Source of the DNA: Alphaproteobacteria bacterium
GTDB taxonomy: Bacteria > Pseudomonadota > Alphaproteobacteria > CAAHEQ01 > UBA3637
Length of the DNA stretch: 52,979 nt
Assembly: GCA_015062245.1 (NCBI GenBank)
Contig: SUVA01000008.1
Span: 1-52,979 of the forward strand
Reading direction: 5' to 3'
This document shows positions 42,519-52,079 of the stretch, one piece after another (within the stretch, counting starts at the first letter, position 1; each line of letters begins with the position of its first letter). Below the pieces are notes generated by a model, which was not told the DNA's origin, searched no databases, and saw only the letters and a program-made list of their open reading frames with translations. The position numbers were made by a program, and so were the translations under genes.

Positions 42519-42833
42519 TTACACCCCCGCTGTCACATCGATTGTTTGACCTTTGGCCAAAGTAACGATGGCTTTCTTCACATCAGAGCGAACACCTTTT
42601 TGACCACGGAACAATTTAACTTTTCCTTTTTGGTTCAATGTATTCACTGCTTTTACTTCTACACCAAAAACACCTTCAACGGCTTTTTTGATTTGTGTTT
42701 TTGTGGCTTCACCACGCACAACAAAAGTCACTTGGTTGTTTTCGGCAGATTTCATTGCTTTTTCCGTAATAACGGGACGAACAATGATATCGCACAATTC
42801 AGCATTAAATGCTTTTTGTTCGGACTTTTTCAT
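42519..42833 (-). CDS. rplW: 50S ribosomal protein L23
   Basis: 104 aa. [23 protein letters not shown] and [25 protein letters not shown] identify L23, the docking site for trigger factor and SRP at the tunnel exit. The start overlaps the rplD stop by one base. Confidence 0.97.
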   Translation of the reverse strand: MKKSEQKAFNAELCDIIVRPVITEKAMKSAENNQVTFVVRGEATKTQIKKAVEGVFGVEVKAVNTLNQKGKVKLFRGQKGVRSDVKKAIVTLAKGQTIDVTAGV

Positions 42834-43453
42834 TAGGCTAACCGTCCTTCCAGTTTTTCAACCGCTTCTTTGGATAACACCAACACATCACGGCGCATAA
42901 TATCATACACATTCGCTCCTTGAACCGGCAACACGTCAACATTGACAATGTTACGGGCTGATAAAGCAAAATTTTCATCCAATTTTTCGCCACCAACAAA
43001 CAAGATAGAATCCCATTTATTAGCATCAAAAGCTTTTTGGAAGTCTTTGGTGGAAGGTTTTTTGGCAGACATATCATCCAAAATGAACAATTTGTTTTCC
43101 AAAACCTTTTCCGACAAAGCCATTCTCATAGCCAAAGCGCGAACTTTTTTGGTCAAACCATAAGCGTGTGAACGCACAACCGGACCAAAAGCAACACCAC
43201 CATGATACATACCTGGGGCTGTTTTCACACCTTGACGGTGACGACCTGTTCCCTTTTGTTTAAAGGGTTTTTTACCTGTTCCATGGACATCACCCACGTC
43301 TTTTGTAGCGTGAGAACCTTGACGACGACCATCCAATTGCCATTGGATTGTACGGGCCAAAACGGACTTATCCACTTCTTGTTTGAAGACTTTGTCGTTC
43401 AATTCAATACTGCCGACAGTCTTTTTTGTCAAATCAATAACATCGTACTTCAT
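42833..43453 (-). CDS. rplD: 50S ribosomal protein L4
   Basis: 206 aa. The loop region [34 protein letters not shown] and C-terminal [17 protein letters not shown] are typical. In E. coli L4 also represses the S10 operon. It lies 4 bp after rplC. Confidence 0.97.
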   Translation of the reverse strand: MKYDVIDLTKKTVGSIELNDKVFKQEVDKSVLARTIQWQLDGRRQGSHATKDVGDVHGTGKKPFKQKGTGRHRQGVKTAPGMYHGGVAFGPVVRSHAYGLTKKVRALAMRMALSEKVLENKLFILDDMSAKKPSTKDFQKAFDANKWDSILFVGGEKLDENFALSARNIVNVDVLPVQGANVYDIMRRDVLVLSKEAVEKLEGRLA

Positions 43454-43457
43454 GATA

Positions 43458-44192
43458 TTATTCCTTTACCTCTGTTGTCGCAGACGCTTCCTGAACGGGG
43501 GCTTCAGCCTTAGGGGCTTCCACAACCTTCAAACCGGCGGGAACAGGTCCCACTTGTTGTTTGGAACGTTTTTTGGCGTCTTGAATAATGACCATACCAT
43601 CGTCATAACCGGGTACACCGCCCTGCACCATCACCAAGTTGCGTTCTTCATCAATAGCCACAACTTTCAAGTTTTGGACAGTCACTTGTTTATTACCCAT
43701 TTGACCAGGCATTTTACGGTTTTTAAATACACGACCGGGCCATTCACGGTTACCGGTTGAACCACCTGAACGGTGAGTACGGGACACACCGTGAGTTGCA
43801 TTATCACCATGGAAGTTATAACGCTTCATCACACCGGCAAAACCTTTACCTAACGAAACACCGGTAACATCAACCAATTGTCCAACGACAAAGTGATTGG
43901 CACCGATAACGGATCCAGCGGGTACCAAACAATCTTCGCTAACGCGAAATTCTTTTAATACACGCTTGGGTTCTTGCTTTAATTTAGCAAAATGTCCTTT
44001 TTGGGGCTTAGCCAAATGTTTTTCTTTGGCTGTTTTGTACCCAATCTGAACAGCGGTATATCCGTCTTTTTCCTGAGTACGGGTATCAACAACTGTACTG
44101 TCAATTTTCAAAACAGTAACAGGGACTTGATCTCCGTTTTCTTGGAAAAGACCCATCATACCGACTTTTTCTGCGATAACAGCTGTACGCAT
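43458..44192 (-). CDS. rplC: 50S ribosomal protein L3
   Basis: 244 aa from the ATG at 44192, with GGAAGAAAG upstream. A 13-codon longer frame overlaps the rpsJ end and is rejected. RTAVIAEKVGMMGLF starts the protein; GFAGVMKRYNFHGDNATHG and RVFKNRKMPGQMGNKQVT are core motifs. An Ala/Glu-rich tail of about 25 residues follows the core. Confidence 0.97.
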   Translation of the reverse strand: MRTAVIAEKVGMMGLFQENGDQVPVTVLKIDSTVVDTRTQEKDGYTAVQIGYKTAKEKHLAKPQKGHFAKLKQEPKRVLKEFRVSEDCLVPAGSVIGANHFVVGQLVDVTGVSLGKGFAGVMKRYNFHGDNATHGVSRTHRSGGSTGNREWPGRVFKNRKMPGQMGNKQVTVQNLKVVAIDEERNLVMVQGGVPGYDDGMVIIQDAKKRSKQQVGPVPAGLKVVEAPKAEAPVQEASATTEVKE

Positions 44193-44205
44193 AGTCTTTC
44201 TTCCT

Positions 44206-44508
44206 TTACACTTTAATCTCAACATCAACACCGGCGGCCAAATCCAGCTTCATCAGCGCATCAACCGTTTGTGGTGTCGGATCAATAATGTCGAGCACCC
44301 GCTTGTGGGTTCTGATTTCAAATTGTTCCCGTGACTTTTTGTCGATATGGACACTACGGTTCACGGTAAATTTTTCAATACGCGTTGGCAAGGGGATAGG
44401 TCCAACGACCTGAGCCCCTGTGCGTTTGGCTGTATTGACAATCTCAAGGGTTGATTGATCCAACAACCCATGATCAAAAGCTCTTAAACGAATTCTAATT
44501 TTTTCCAT
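44206..44508 (-). CDS. rpsJ: 30S ribosomal protein S10
   Basis: 100 aa. [21 protein letters not shown] and [24 protein letters not shown] are diagnostic; S10 also acts in NusB antitermination. It follows fusA by only 15 bp, with no tuf gene between. Confidence 0.98.
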   Translation of the reverse strand: MEKIRIRLRAFDHGLLDQSTLEIVNTAKRTGAQVVGPIPLPTRIEKFTVNRSVHIDKKSREQFEIRTHKRVLDIIDPTPQTVDALMKLDLAAGVDVEIKV

Positions 44509-44523
44509 TTTTAACTACCTTTC

Positions 44524-46602
44524 TTAACCTGCCATCTTGGCTTTAATTTCATCAGCAATCATTTGTGGCACATCCGCATAATGATCGAACTGCATGGTGT
44601 ATTGGGCACGACCTTGGCTCATAGAACGCAAAGTACCCACATAACCAAACATGTTGGCCAACGGCACCATGGCATCAATCACACGGGCATTCGCACGTGA
44701 ATCCATACCACCGACTTGACCACGACGTGAGTTCAAATCACCGATGATATCACCCATGTATTCTTCCGGTGTCACAATTTCCACCTTCATAATGGGTTCC
44801 AACAATTTCGGACCGGCTTTTGCCATACCTTCACGGAAGGCAGCACGGGCGGCAATTTCAAAGCACATCACGTTAGAGTCAACTTCGTGATAAGCACCAT
44901 CATACAACGTGGCCTTAAAGTCTGTGCATGGGAAACCAGCCAAGACACCTGTTTCCAAAGCCTGACGCAAACCTTTTTCAACACCAGGAATGTATTCTTT
45001 GGGAACAGCACCACCAACCACTTCGTTTTCAAATTGGAATCCGGAACCAGCGGGCAACGGTTCAAATTTGATTTTAACACGGGCAAACTGACCGGCACCA
45101 CCGGATTGTTTTTTGTGTGTATAATCTTCATCATACAATTTAGAAATGGTTTCACGATAGGCCACCTGAGGCGCACCAACGTTAGCATCCACTTTGAATT
45201 CACGTTTCATACGATCCACAATGATTTCCAAGTGCAATTCACCCATACCACTGATGATTGTTTGACCTGTTTCTGTATTTGAAGCCACACGGAAAGACGG
45301 GTCTTCCATAGCCAAACGATTCAAGGCCAAGCCCATTTTTTCAATATCGGCTTTTGTTTTGGGTTCAACAGCAATTGAAATAACGGGATCAGGGAAGTCC
45401 ATCTTTTCCAAAATGGCCTTAGCACCATCACCACACAAGCTGTCACCTGTTGTTGTATTTTTCATACCCACCAAAGCAACGATATCACCAGCATGAGCTT
45501 CTTTGATATCTTCACGGTGGTTAGCATGCATCAACAACATACGACCGATACGTTCTTTTTCATCTTTCACAGTATTTGTCACATAAGTACCACTTTGCAT
45601 AGAACCTTGATAAATACGAGCAAATGTCAAAGAACCGACAAATGGGTCATTCATAATCTTAAATGCCAAAGCAACCAATGGTTTATTATCGGCAACTTCA
45701 CACACATATGGTGTTTCTGTACCAGCAACAACACCTTTGGCAGCCGGAATATCAATTGGCGATGGTAAATAATCCACCACCGCGTCTAATAAAACCTGAA
45801 TACCTTTGTTTTTGAAAGCTGAACCACAGAATACCGGAACAAATGATCTGGAAATTGTACCTTTACGAATACATTTTTTCAATGTTTCCAAATCAGGTTC
45901 ATTACCTTCCAAATAAGCTTCCATAGCCGCATCATCCATTTCAACAGCCATTTCAACCATTTCGTTATAGTATTTATCGGCCAATTCCTTTAATTCTTCG
46001 GGAATTTCTTGTTCTTCAAAGGTGGCCCCCAAGTCTTCGGAATGCCAAATAATTGCTTTTTTATTGATGATATCCACAATACCTTTGAATTCAGATTCGG
46101 CACCAATCGGCAAAGCCATGACCATCGGACGGGCACCCAAGCGTGTTTTAATCATATCAACACAACGCAAGAAGTTGGCACCGATACGGTCCATTTTATT
46201 GGCAAAGCAAATACGGGGAACGCCGTATTTATCAGCCTGACGCCAAACAGTTTCAGATTGCGGTTCCACACCGGCCACACCGTCAAAAACGGTGATAGCA
46301 CCATCCAAAACACGCAAGCAACGTTCCACTTCAACAGTAAAGTCCACGTGGCCCGGCGTATCAATAACGTTAATGCGGTGATTTTTCCACATAGCTGTGG
46401 TGGCAGCAGAAGTAATCGTGATACCACGTTCTTGTTCCTGTTCCATCCAGTCCATTGTTGCACCACCATCATGCACTTCACCAATTTTATGTGTTTTACC
46501 GGTATAGTACAAGATACGTTCTGTTGTTGTGGTTTTACCGGCGTCAATGTGCGCCATAATACCAATGTTACGATATTTTTCAATCTCAGTTGTTCTGGCC
46601 AT
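44524..46602 (-). CDS. fusA: Elongation factor G
   Basis: 692 aa. G1 [13 protein letters not shown] (17-29), G2 and G3 ([19 protein letters not shown]), G4 NKMDR, and domains II to V ([38 protein letters not shown]) are all present. EF-G catalyses ribosomal translocation with GTP. It lies 9 bp after rpsG. Confidence 0.98.
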   Translation of the reverse strand: MARTTEIEKYRNIGIMAHIDAGKTTTTERILYYTGKTHKIGEVHDGGATMDWMEQEQERGITITSAATTAMWKNHRINVIDTPGHVDFTVEVERCLRVLDGAITVFDGVAGVEPQSETVWRQADKYGVPRICFANKMDRIGANFLRCVDMIKTRLGARPMVMALPIGAESEFKGIVDIINKKAIIWHSEDLGATFEEQEIPEELKELADKYYNEMVEMAVEMDDAAMEAYLEGNEPDLETLKKCIRKGTISRSFVPVFCGSAFKNKGIQVLLDAVVDYLPSPIDIPAAKGVVAGTETPYVCEVADNKPLVALAFKIMNDPFVGSLTFARIYQGSMQSGTYVTNTVKDEKERIGRMLLMHANHREDIKEAHAGDIVALVGMKNTTTGDSLCGDGAKAILEKMDFPDPVISIAVEPKTKADIEKMGLALNRLAMEDPSFRVASNTETGQTIISGMGELHLEIIVDRMKREFKVDANVGAPQVAYRETISKLYDEDYTHKKQSGGAGQFARVKIKFEPLPAGSGFQFENEVVGGAVPKEYIPGVEKGLRQALETGVLAGFPCTDFKATLYDGAYHEVDSNVMCFEIAARAAFREGMAKAGPKLLEPIMKVEIVTPEEYMGDIIGDLNSRRGQVGGMDSRANARVIDAMVPLANMFGYVGTLRSMSQGRAQYTMQFDHYADVPQMIADEIKAKMAG

Positions 46603-46611
46603 GTGTCCCCC

Positions 46612-47082
46612 TTACCACTTAAAGTGCGCAAAAGCCTTATTGGCTTCGGCCATACGATGCGTATCTTCACGTTTACGAATTGCGGTACCACGATTGTTAT
46701 AGGCATCTTGCAATTCATTAAACAAGCGTTCTTCCATTGTGCGTTCACTGCGACCACGGGCTGCACCGATAATCCAACGAATCGCCAAAGCTTGTTGACG
46801 ATCAGCACGCACTTCTGTCGGCACTTGGTATGTAGCACCACCTACACGACGAGAACGAACTTCTAATTGAGGTTTCACATTATCCAAAGCTGTTTTAAAA
46901 ATTTCCAAAGCAGGTTTTTGGATTTTTGATTCTAATTGAGCCATAGCACCGTACAAAATAGCTTCTGCAACGGATTTTTTACCGGCCAACATCAAAGAAT
47001 TCATAAATTTGGCGACAACGATATCATTATACTTGGCATCGGCCACCACTTCGCGTTTAATAGCTGCATGTCTGCGTGACAT
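46612..47082 (-). CDS. rpsG: 30S ribosomal protein S7
   Basis: 156 aa. [28 protein letters not shown] and [25 protein letters not shown] are typical. In E. coli S7 is the autogenous regulator of the str operon. It starts 12 bp after rpsL. Confidence 0.98.
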   Translation of the reverse strand: MSRRHAAIKREVVADAKYNDIVVAKFMNSLMLAGKKSVAEAILYGAMAQLESKIQKPALEIFKTALDNVKPQLEVRSRRVGGATYQVPTEVRADRQQALAIRWIIGAARGRSERTMEERLFNELQDAYNNRGTAIRKREDTHRMAEANKAFAHFKW

Positions 47083-47094
47083 AGTATCTTCTCC

Positions 47095-47466
47095 TTATTT
47101 AGGGCGTTTAGCACCGTACAAAGAACGGGCTTGTTTACGATTGGCAACGCCTTGAGTATCCAGCGTACCGCGAATAATATGGTAACGAACACCAGGCAAG
47201 TCCTTCACACGGCCGCCACGAATCATCACGACGGAGTGTTCTTGCAAGTTATGTCCTTCACCGGGAATATAGGAAGTCACTTCAAAACCGTTTGTCAAAC
47301 GCACACGGGCGACTTTACGTAAAGCCGAGTTTGGCTTTTTCGGGGTTGTTGTATAAACACGCGTACAAACCCCACGTTTTTGGGGGCACGCCTTCAAAGC
47401 AGGAACTTTATTCCGCTTTTCCACTGCTTTCCGTGATTTACGGATAAGTTGGTTAATTGTAGGCAT
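47095..47466 (-). CDS. rpsL: 30S ribosomal protein S12
   Basis: 123 aa. [21 protein letters not shown] contains the Lys pair where streptomycin-resistance changes occur, here wild-type. [29 protein letters not shown] is intact. First gene of the str-S10-spc block, behind a perfect consensus promoter and an ~180-nt leader. Confidence 0.98.
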   Translation of the reverse strand: MPTINQLIRKSRKAVEKRNKVPALKACPQKRGVCTRVYTTTPKKPNSALRKVARVRLTNGFEVTSYIPGEGHNLQEHSVVMIRGGRVKDLPGVRYHIIRGTLDTQGVANRKQARSLYGAKRPK

Positions 47467-47643
47467 CTTTCTTTTTTCCTTTTTCTACCTATTCACAAAA
47501 AAATCTCTCATCAACCTATTTCAGGCGGACAAAAGCGCTAATTTTCATCTGATAAATTCATAAGTGTTTGAATTTAAAAGATATAACTTCCTGATTTTCC
47601 TGGCAAACCTTTTCCAAAAAGCCCCCGAAAGTATCAAACAAGT
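47467..47643 (-). promoter_or_regulatory. Long 5' leader of the rpsL operon
   Basis: About 177 nt separate the predicted transcription start (near 47643) from the rpsL ATG. No ORF with a ribosome-binding site is present. GC-rich patches (TTTCGGGGGCTTTTTGG and AGCGCTTTTGTCCGCC) alternate with A/T-rich DNA. A role in growth-rate or antitermination control is possible but no known motif was identified. Confidence 0.45.
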
Positions 47644-47649
47644 AGAGAT

Positions 47650-47678
47650 ATTATACCCTAGTTTTCCCCACTTGTCAA
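47650..47678 (-). promoter_or_regulatory. Perfect consensus promoter of the ribosomal block
   Basis: Minus strand TTGACA (47678-47673), 17 bp, TATAAT (47655-47650), identical in both boxes to the promoter before rpsM. Confidence 0.9.
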
Positions 47679-47702
47679 GCACTTTTTATAAGATTTTTCA
47701 CA

Positions 47703-47731
47703 AAAAAGAGGTGGCTTTTACACCACCCCCT
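47703..47731 (-). terminator. Terminator of the 20-codon mini gene
   Basis: On the minus strand GGTGG, an 8-nt loop and CCACC form the core stem, extended by the flanking GGG and CTC residues, and six T follow. It begins 5 bp after the mini-gene stop codon. Confidence 0.75.
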
Positions 47732-47735
47732 TAAA

Positions 47736-47798
47736 TCAATCAGCAAAAGGCGATTTTGTTTCCAACATTGTGCGACCAAATTGCGATATCTTTTTCAT
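47736..47798 (-). CDS. Self-contained 20-aa mini gene
   Basis: MKKISQFGRTMLETKSPFAD, 20 codons plus stop. AAGGAG lies 7-8 nt before the ATG, a promoter (TTGCAA-17-TAGATT) ends about 20 bp upstream and an intrinsic terminator starts 5 bp after the stop. Every part of a transcription unit is therefore present in about 145 bp. No family is recognised. The peptide is amphipathic and basic at the N-terminus. It may be a small regulatory peptide or a dual-function small RNA; it was too short for normal gene calling. Confidence 0.6.
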   Translation of the reverse strand: MKKISQFGRTMLETKSPFAD

Positions 47799-47819
47799 AT
47801 TAATCTCCTTACTTTTCAT

Positions 47820-47848
47820 AATCTAACTTATTAAAATTATTTTTGCAA
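47820..47848 (-). promoter_or_regulatory. Promoter of the 20-codon mini gene
   Basis: Minus strand TTGCAA (47848-47843), 17 bp, TAGATT (47825-47820). The predicted start near 47813 gives a 5' leader of about 15 nt containing the AAGGAG site. Confidence 0.55.
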
Positions 47849-47852
47849 GAAA

Positions 47853-47884
47853 AAAATGCGCCCACCTTTTGGCAAGCGCATTTT
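47853..47884 (-). terminator. Terminator of the rpsB-to-uppS operon
   Basis: AAAATGCGC and GCGCATTTT around a 14-nt loop, followed by more T residues on the minus strand, 28 bp after the uppS stop. Confidence 0.85.
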
Positions 47885-47912
47885 AATTTTAGTATTTAGT
47901 AATCCGATTTTG

Positions 47913-48635
47913 CTATTTTAATCCGCCAAAACGACGATTTCTTCGGCCAAAAGCCTCAATGGCGATATCCAAATCCTGCTCATTGAAATCAGGCCAATAA
48001 ATCGGCGTAAAATAAAGTTCAGCATAGGCCATTTCCCACAAAAGGAAATTACTGATGCGCTGTTCACCGCTGGTGCGAATCACCAAATCAGGGTAAGGAA
48101 TACCATGCGTTGACAAAGAATCATTGATTTTTTCTTCATCAATGGCTGAAATTAAATACTTATGTTCACGAATATCCAAAGCAATCCGTTTGACAGCTTC
48201 AATCAAATCTTGACGCCCGCCATAAGATAACGCCAAAACAACATGAAAATCATCATATTGTTCCGTTTCACGTTCTATTTCACGCATTCTTTCCACCAAA
48301 TCCGATGAAAATTTTTCACGCGATCCAATAAACGAAACACGAACTTTTTCTTTTTGTAATTCTTTAATATCGCCAAATAAGTATTTGCGAAATAAATCTA
48401 AAAGATATTTCACTTCCGGTTTGGGACGATTCCAGTTTTCAGCAGAAAAAGCAAACAATGTAACATATTTAACACCTCTGGCCTTAGCATGTTCCAAAAC
48501 AGGACGGATATTTTCCCCACCGGCTTTATGACCCGCCGTACGGGGCAATCCTTTTTCTTGCGCCCAACGCCCATTACCATCCATAATAATAGCAATATGT
48601 TTGGGAACAGTTTGCTCTTGAGCTGTTTCAACCAT
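47913..48635 (-). CDS. uppS: Undecaprenyl diphosphate synthase (cis-prenyltransferase)
   Basis: 240 aa. IIMDGNGRWA (16-25) with catalytic Asp19, the FAFSAENWNRP segment and the C-terminal DLVIRTSGEQRISNFLLWEMAYAELYF are the family motifs. It makes the C55 lipid carrier for cell-wall synthesis; uppP near 15 kb recycles it. It starts 1 bp after the frr stop and ends the operon. Confidence 0.97.
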   Translation of the reverse strand: MVETAQEQTVPKHIAIIMDGNGRWAQEKGLPRTAGHKAGGENIRPVLEHAKARGVKYVTLFAFSAENWNRPKPEVKYLLDLFRKYLFGDIKELQKEKVRVSFIGSREKFSSDLVERMREIERETEQYDDFHVVLALSYGGRQDLIEAVKRIALDIREHKYLISAIDEEKINDSLSTHGIPYPDLVIRTSGEQRISNFLLWEMAYAELYFTPIYWPDFNEQDLDIAIEAFGRRNRRFGGLK

Positions 48636-48636
48636 C

Positions 48637-49191
48637 TTAAACCTCTCTTAATTCTGATTCTTTTTCTTTTAATTTTGCATCCATTGCCTCAATGGCTTTA
48701 TCGGTCAATTCTTGGATTTCTTTTTCATAACGTTTAAAATCATCTTCTGGCATAGAAGATTTTAAAGCCTTTAAAGAATCCAAAGCTTCACGACGGGCAT
48801 TACGGGCCGACACACGAGCATCTTCGGTAAAACGATTGGCAATACGGATAATTTCATTACGGCGTTCTTCGGACAACGGCGGAATAGGAATACGAATCAT
48901 TTGACCATCATTCATCGGGTTCAAACCCAAATTAGCCTCAACAATCGCCTTTTCCACAGCCTTTAACTGACTTTTATCCCACACGGTTACGGATAACATT
49001 CTGGCCTCAGGCACGCTGACCGCACCAACCTGATTCAAAGGCACCTTTGAACCATAAGCATCCACAAAAATACCGTCCAACAATGCCGTTGTGGCACGAC
49101 CTGTTTGAAGACCAGCAAAATCATGACGCAAAGATTCCTGAGCTTTGGCCACAGCCAATTGCATTGTTGTTTTAATCGTATTAAAATCCAT
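48637..49191 (-). CDS. frr: Ribosome recycling factor
   Basis: 184 aa. RTGRATTALLDGIFVDAYGSKVPLNQVGAVSVPEARML and IPIPPLSEERRNEI are typical of RRF, with the long-helix C-terminus. With EF-G it splits post-termination ribosomes. It begins 10 bp after the unknown paralogue B gene. Confidence 0.97.
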   Translation of the reverse strand: MDFNTIKTTMQLAVAKAQESLRHDFAGLQTGRATTALLDGIFVDAYGSKVPLNQVGAVSVPEARMLSVTVWDKSQLKAVEKAIVEANLGLNPMNDGQMIRIPIPPLSEERRNEIIRIANRFTEDARVSARNARREALDSLKALKSSMPEDDFKRYEKEIQELTDKAIEAMDAKLKEKESELREV

Positions 49192-49201
49192 TTTTTCCTC
49201 C

Positions 49202-49708
49202 TTATCTTGTTTTTTGTTTTCTTTGAATTTCTGGTATCAAAACCTTCGAAAGCCTCTTTTGTGCTTTTAAAGTAAGAAAATAGGCTGATGAAACAGACAA
49301 AGCCTTTATCATAAATAAGTTGGGATTAGCCTGCTTAAAACCAAGCTCCCCACGCTGTGATATAAGGGCCCCCATACAAAAAGCTTGTTCTTCATCTGGG
49401 GTCCCATTTTCAAACCTACAATTGAGATCTACACAGTTTAAAGAAGGGAAATGTGGGAATTGCCAAGAAAATTGCTTCAACCCTTTCACCATTTTATTTA
49501 AAGGACGAAAAGTCATAATTCTATTCTTACGGCCTATTCCTTCTTCGGAAAAATTGGCCACAAACTTTTGACCCGATTCCAGTGCAAAAGTAAAGAATCC
49601 CCCTTCCTTCTTGTCTGGAAAGAGTTCTTTTTCTTTATCTGTGGATTCTCGCACAAAAAAAACTTTTCTGTCCAAAATCCCATAAATTTCTTTCTCTGTT
49701 TGTGACAT
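49202..49708 (-). CDS. Unknown protein B, paralogue of the gene at 50640-51308, in the tsf-frr gap
   Basis: 168 aa, soluble. It shares with paralogue A an N-terminal ~75-residue region: VFFVRESTDKEKELFPDKK (16-34), FFTFALESGQKFV (38-50) and TFRPL (66-70). The rest diverges, and the C-terminus is basic (RLSKVLIPEIQRKQKTR). No known domain is recognised. It occupies the slot where pyrH normally lies between tsf and frr but has no uridylate-kinase motifs. CAAGGAGG gives a strong ribosome-binding site, just after a terminator-like hairpin. Confidence 0.7.
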   Translation of the reverse strand: MSQTEKEIYGILDRKVFFVRESTDKEKELFPDKKEGGFFTFALESGQKFVANFSEEGIGRKNRIMTFRPLNKMVKGLKQFSWQFPHFPSLNCVDLNCRFENGTPDEEQAFCMGALISQRGELGFKQANPNLFMIKALSVSSAYFLTLKAQKRLSKVLIPEIQRKQKTR

Positions 49709-49733
49709 TTTTTCCTCCTTGCTTTAAAAAAAA

Positions 49734-49757
49734 GGGGGGGCAGGCTTTCCCAGCCCC
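49734..49757 (-). terminator. Terminator/attenuator-like hairpin between tsf and paralogue B
   Basis: On the minus strand GGGGC (49757-49753) pairs with GCCCC (49741-49737), with GG/CC pairs inside, followed by CCC and eight T (49733-49726). It would reduce transcription into paralogue B, frr and uppS. A C7 homopolymer directly precedes the T8 run. Confidence 0.7.
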
Positions 49758-49765
49758 TACCCTAA

Positions 49766-50647
49766 TTAGCCCATTTGTTTTGCCACTTCTTCGGCAAAGT
49801 TTTCTTGTTTCTTTTCAATACCTTCGCCCAAATTGTAACGAACGAAAGAAGTGATTGAACAACCGGCCTCGGCCACAACATCTTTGACCTTTTTATCCGG
49901 ATCCATAACAAAAGCCTGTTCCAACAAAACGGCTTCTTCATAGAATTTACGCATACGACCTTCAACCATTTTTTCAATAATGGCTTCGGGCTTGCCACTG
50001 GCACGGGCCTGTTCAGCAAAAATTTCACGTTCGTGATTGGCTGTATCAGCATCCACATCAGCAATTGCCAAGAATTTAGGTGCAGAAGCCGCAATATGCA
50101 TGGCCACTTTTTTACCAACTTCGGCCGCATTAGCACCGGACAAGGCCACCAACACACCGATTTTACCCAAACCTTCGCTGGTCATTGTGTGGATATAAGG
50201 AACGACTGTTTCACCTTCCACAACGGCCACACGGCGCAAAGACATATTTTCACCGATTTTGGCAATCAAATCAACCAAAGTATCTTGGACAGATTTACCA
50301 TTTAAATCAGCCGTTTTCAATGTTTCAATGTCTTTACCGTTATCCAAAGCCAAATCAACAACCTGTTTCAAAAAAGCTTGGAAGTCTGTGTTTTTGGCCA
50401 CAAAGTCTGTTTCTGAGTTTAATTCAACAACAGCCCCTTTATTACCACGAACAGCCAAACCGACCAAACCTTGATTGGCCACACGACCAGCTTTCTTTTC
50501 GGCCACAGCCACACCTTTTTTACGCAAAAAGTCAATGGCTTTTTCCAAATCACCTTCACAGGCAACCAAAGCCTTTTTGCATTCCATCATACCAACGCCG
50601 GTTTTTTCACGTAATTCACCGACTAATTTTGCATTAATTTCAACCAT
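49766..50647 (-). CDS. tsf: Elongation factor Ts
   Basis: 293 aa. LVGELREKTGVGMMECKKALVACEGDLEKAIDFLRKKG (UBA-like N-terminal module), NSETDFVAKNTDFQAF and the coiled-coil core are standard. EF-Ts recycles EF-Tu-GDP. Its start overlaps the end of unknown paralogue A by 8 bp, so it is translationally tied to that gene rather than directly to rpsB. Confidence 0.97.
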   Translation of the reverse strand: MVEINAKLVGELREKTGVGMMECKKALVACEGDLEKAIDFLRKKGVAVAEKKAGRVANQGLVGLAVRGNKGAVVELNSETDFVAKNTDFQAFLKQVVDLALDNGKDIETLKTADLNGKSVQDTLVDLIAKIGENMSLRRVAVVEGETVVPYIHTMTSEGLGKIGVLVALSGANAAEVGKKVAMHIAASAPKFLAIADVDADTANHEREIFAEQARASGKPEAIIEKMVEGRMRKFYEEAVLLEQAFVMDPDKKVKDVVAEAGCSITSFVRYNLGEGIEKKQENFAEEVAKQMG

Positions 50648-51308
50648 TTTGTCTCCTTTCTTTAAGTTTTTGTTGAATTAATTTTCCCTCTTTTTTAGAG
50701 GTTAAAATTTGCCTTAATTTTTCCTGAGCAGTTGCCAATTTATCTTTATGATAAGCCAAGGTCTTTTCAGCAACAGAAATAGCCTTTGAAGCTTCTGCTT
50801 GTCTAATTAGATTTTTTTTCAATTCAAGTGCTGTATCCCGCAATGAATGAGATTTTAATAGAGAACGAGATTCATCAAATTGGTTTCTTGCAATTCCAAT
50901 ATAGCTTTCTATTCCTTTATCTGTATATTTGATAAGTCTTTCCCTGCCTTTAGCCCCTAGACATTCTTCATAAAATTCACGTTCTGAATCGGACACACCT
51001 TTTACGACAAGCACTTTCATCAAGCGTCTGTCACTGGGGCCAGGACCACCAAAATAGATCTGACAATCATATCCCCACAAAATTTCCTTTAAGTTAGGAA
51101 GAAGGTTATGTTCCGGAACCGGCCGAAAATTGACATGAGGCTCCTTTATATCAAATAAAGCCCCAACAAATTCTTGCCCTGAGGCCAATCCAAATGTATA
51201 AAACCACGCATTTTTTTTATCCTGAAAAATCTCTGACTCCTTTTGTGTAGATTCACGCACAAAAGAAATAGGAGCTGATAAAATACGTTTTATTTCACTT
51301 TTTTCCAT
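50640..51308 (-). CDS. Unknown protein A, paralogue of 49202-49708, between rpsB and tsf
   Basis: 222 aa, soluble. The N-terminal ~75 residues match paralogue B: ISFVRESTQKESEIFQDKK (14-32), FYTFGLASGQEFVG (36-49) and NFRPV (60-64). The C-terminal ~85 residues form a long charged, probably coiled-coil region (KAISVAEKTLAYHKDKLATAQEKLRQIL) with a Lys/Arg/Gln tail. It starts 21 bp after rpsB and overlaps tsf by 8 bp. Function unknown; the context and the basic tail allow ribosome or RNA binding as speculation only. Confidence 0.72.
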   Translation of the reverse strand: MEKSEIKRILSAPISFVRESTQKESEIFQDKKNAWFYTFGLASGQEFVGALFDIKEPHVNFRPVPEHNLLPNLKEILWGYDCQIYFGGPGPSDRRLMKVLVVKGVSDSEREFYEECLGAKGRERLIKYTDKGIESYIGIARNQFDESRSLLKSHSLRDTALELKKNLIRQAEASKAISVAEKTLAYHKDKLATAQEKLRQILTSKKEGKLIQQKLKERRQNG

Positions 51309-51329
51309 TCGGACTGACCTTGTTTATTT

Positions 51330-52079
51330 TTAAGCCTTCACTTCTGGGGCTTCCACAGCTGCACCGACGTCTACACCGGCAGCCTGTAATTCAGCCTGAA
51401 TACCATCCAAAACAGCACCACTGATTAAATCACAGTATAATTGAATGGCCTTAGAGGCGTCATCATTACCGGGAATCGGATACATAATACCGTCAGGATT
51501 GGCGTTAGAATCGCAAATCGCAATCACGGGAATACCCAATTTTTTCGCTTCGGCAGCGGCCAAATCTTCCTTCACCAAGTCAATGATAAAGACCAAATCA
51601 GGGCGACCGTTCATATCACGGATACCACCCAAAGAAGCATTCAACTTTTCACGTTCACGTTCAATGTTCAATTTTTCTTTTTTGGTCATACCGGCAAAAC
51701 CGTCTTTTTCCATACGGGCGTCAATATCTTTCAAACGTTTGATGCTGGCAGAAATGGTTTTCCAGTTTGTCAACATACCACCCAACCAACGTTTATTGAC
51801 ATAGTATTGACCACAACGGTTAGCAGCATCAGCCACCACCTGTTGAGCCTGAGCCTTTGTGGCAACAAACAAAATTTTACCACCTTTGGCGGCCACATCA
51901 CGCACGGCTTCCATAGCACGGTATAAATTCGGCACAGTTTGACCCAAATCCATGATATGCACATTATCACGCACACCATAAATAAAGGGCGCCATCTTGG
52001 GATTCCAACGACGGGCATTATGACCAAAGTGAACACCGGCTTCAATCAGCTGGCGCATAGTAATATTTGGAAGAGACAT
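51330..52079 (-). CDS. rpsB: 30S ribosomal protein S2
   Basis: 249 aa from the ATG at 52079, preceded by AAAGGA. A longer frame to 52166 runs through the structured leader and is rejected. [37 protein letters not shown] and [26 protein letters not shown] are diagnostic. First gene of the rpsB-A-tsf-B-frr-uppS operon. Confidence 0.98.
   Translation of the reverse strand: MSLPNITMRQLIEAGVHFGHNARRWNPKMAPFIYGVRDNVHIMDLGQTVPNLYRAMEAVRDVAAKGGKILFVATKAQAQQVVADAANRCGQYYVNKRWLGGMLTNWKTISASIKRLKDIDARMEKDGFAGMTKKEKLNIEREREKLNASLGGIRDMNGRPDLVFIIDLVKEDLAAAEAKKLGIPVIAICDSNANPDGIMYPIPGNDDASKAIQLYCDLISGAVLDGIQAELQAAGVDVGAAVEAPEVKA

Noticed and set aside
46009-46866. 285-codon plus-strand frame antisense to fusA and rpsG
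   Set aside because: Long antisense frames arise in highly biased ribosomal genes. Composition (His/Thr/Phe-rich) and lack of a ribosome-binding site argue against a gene.
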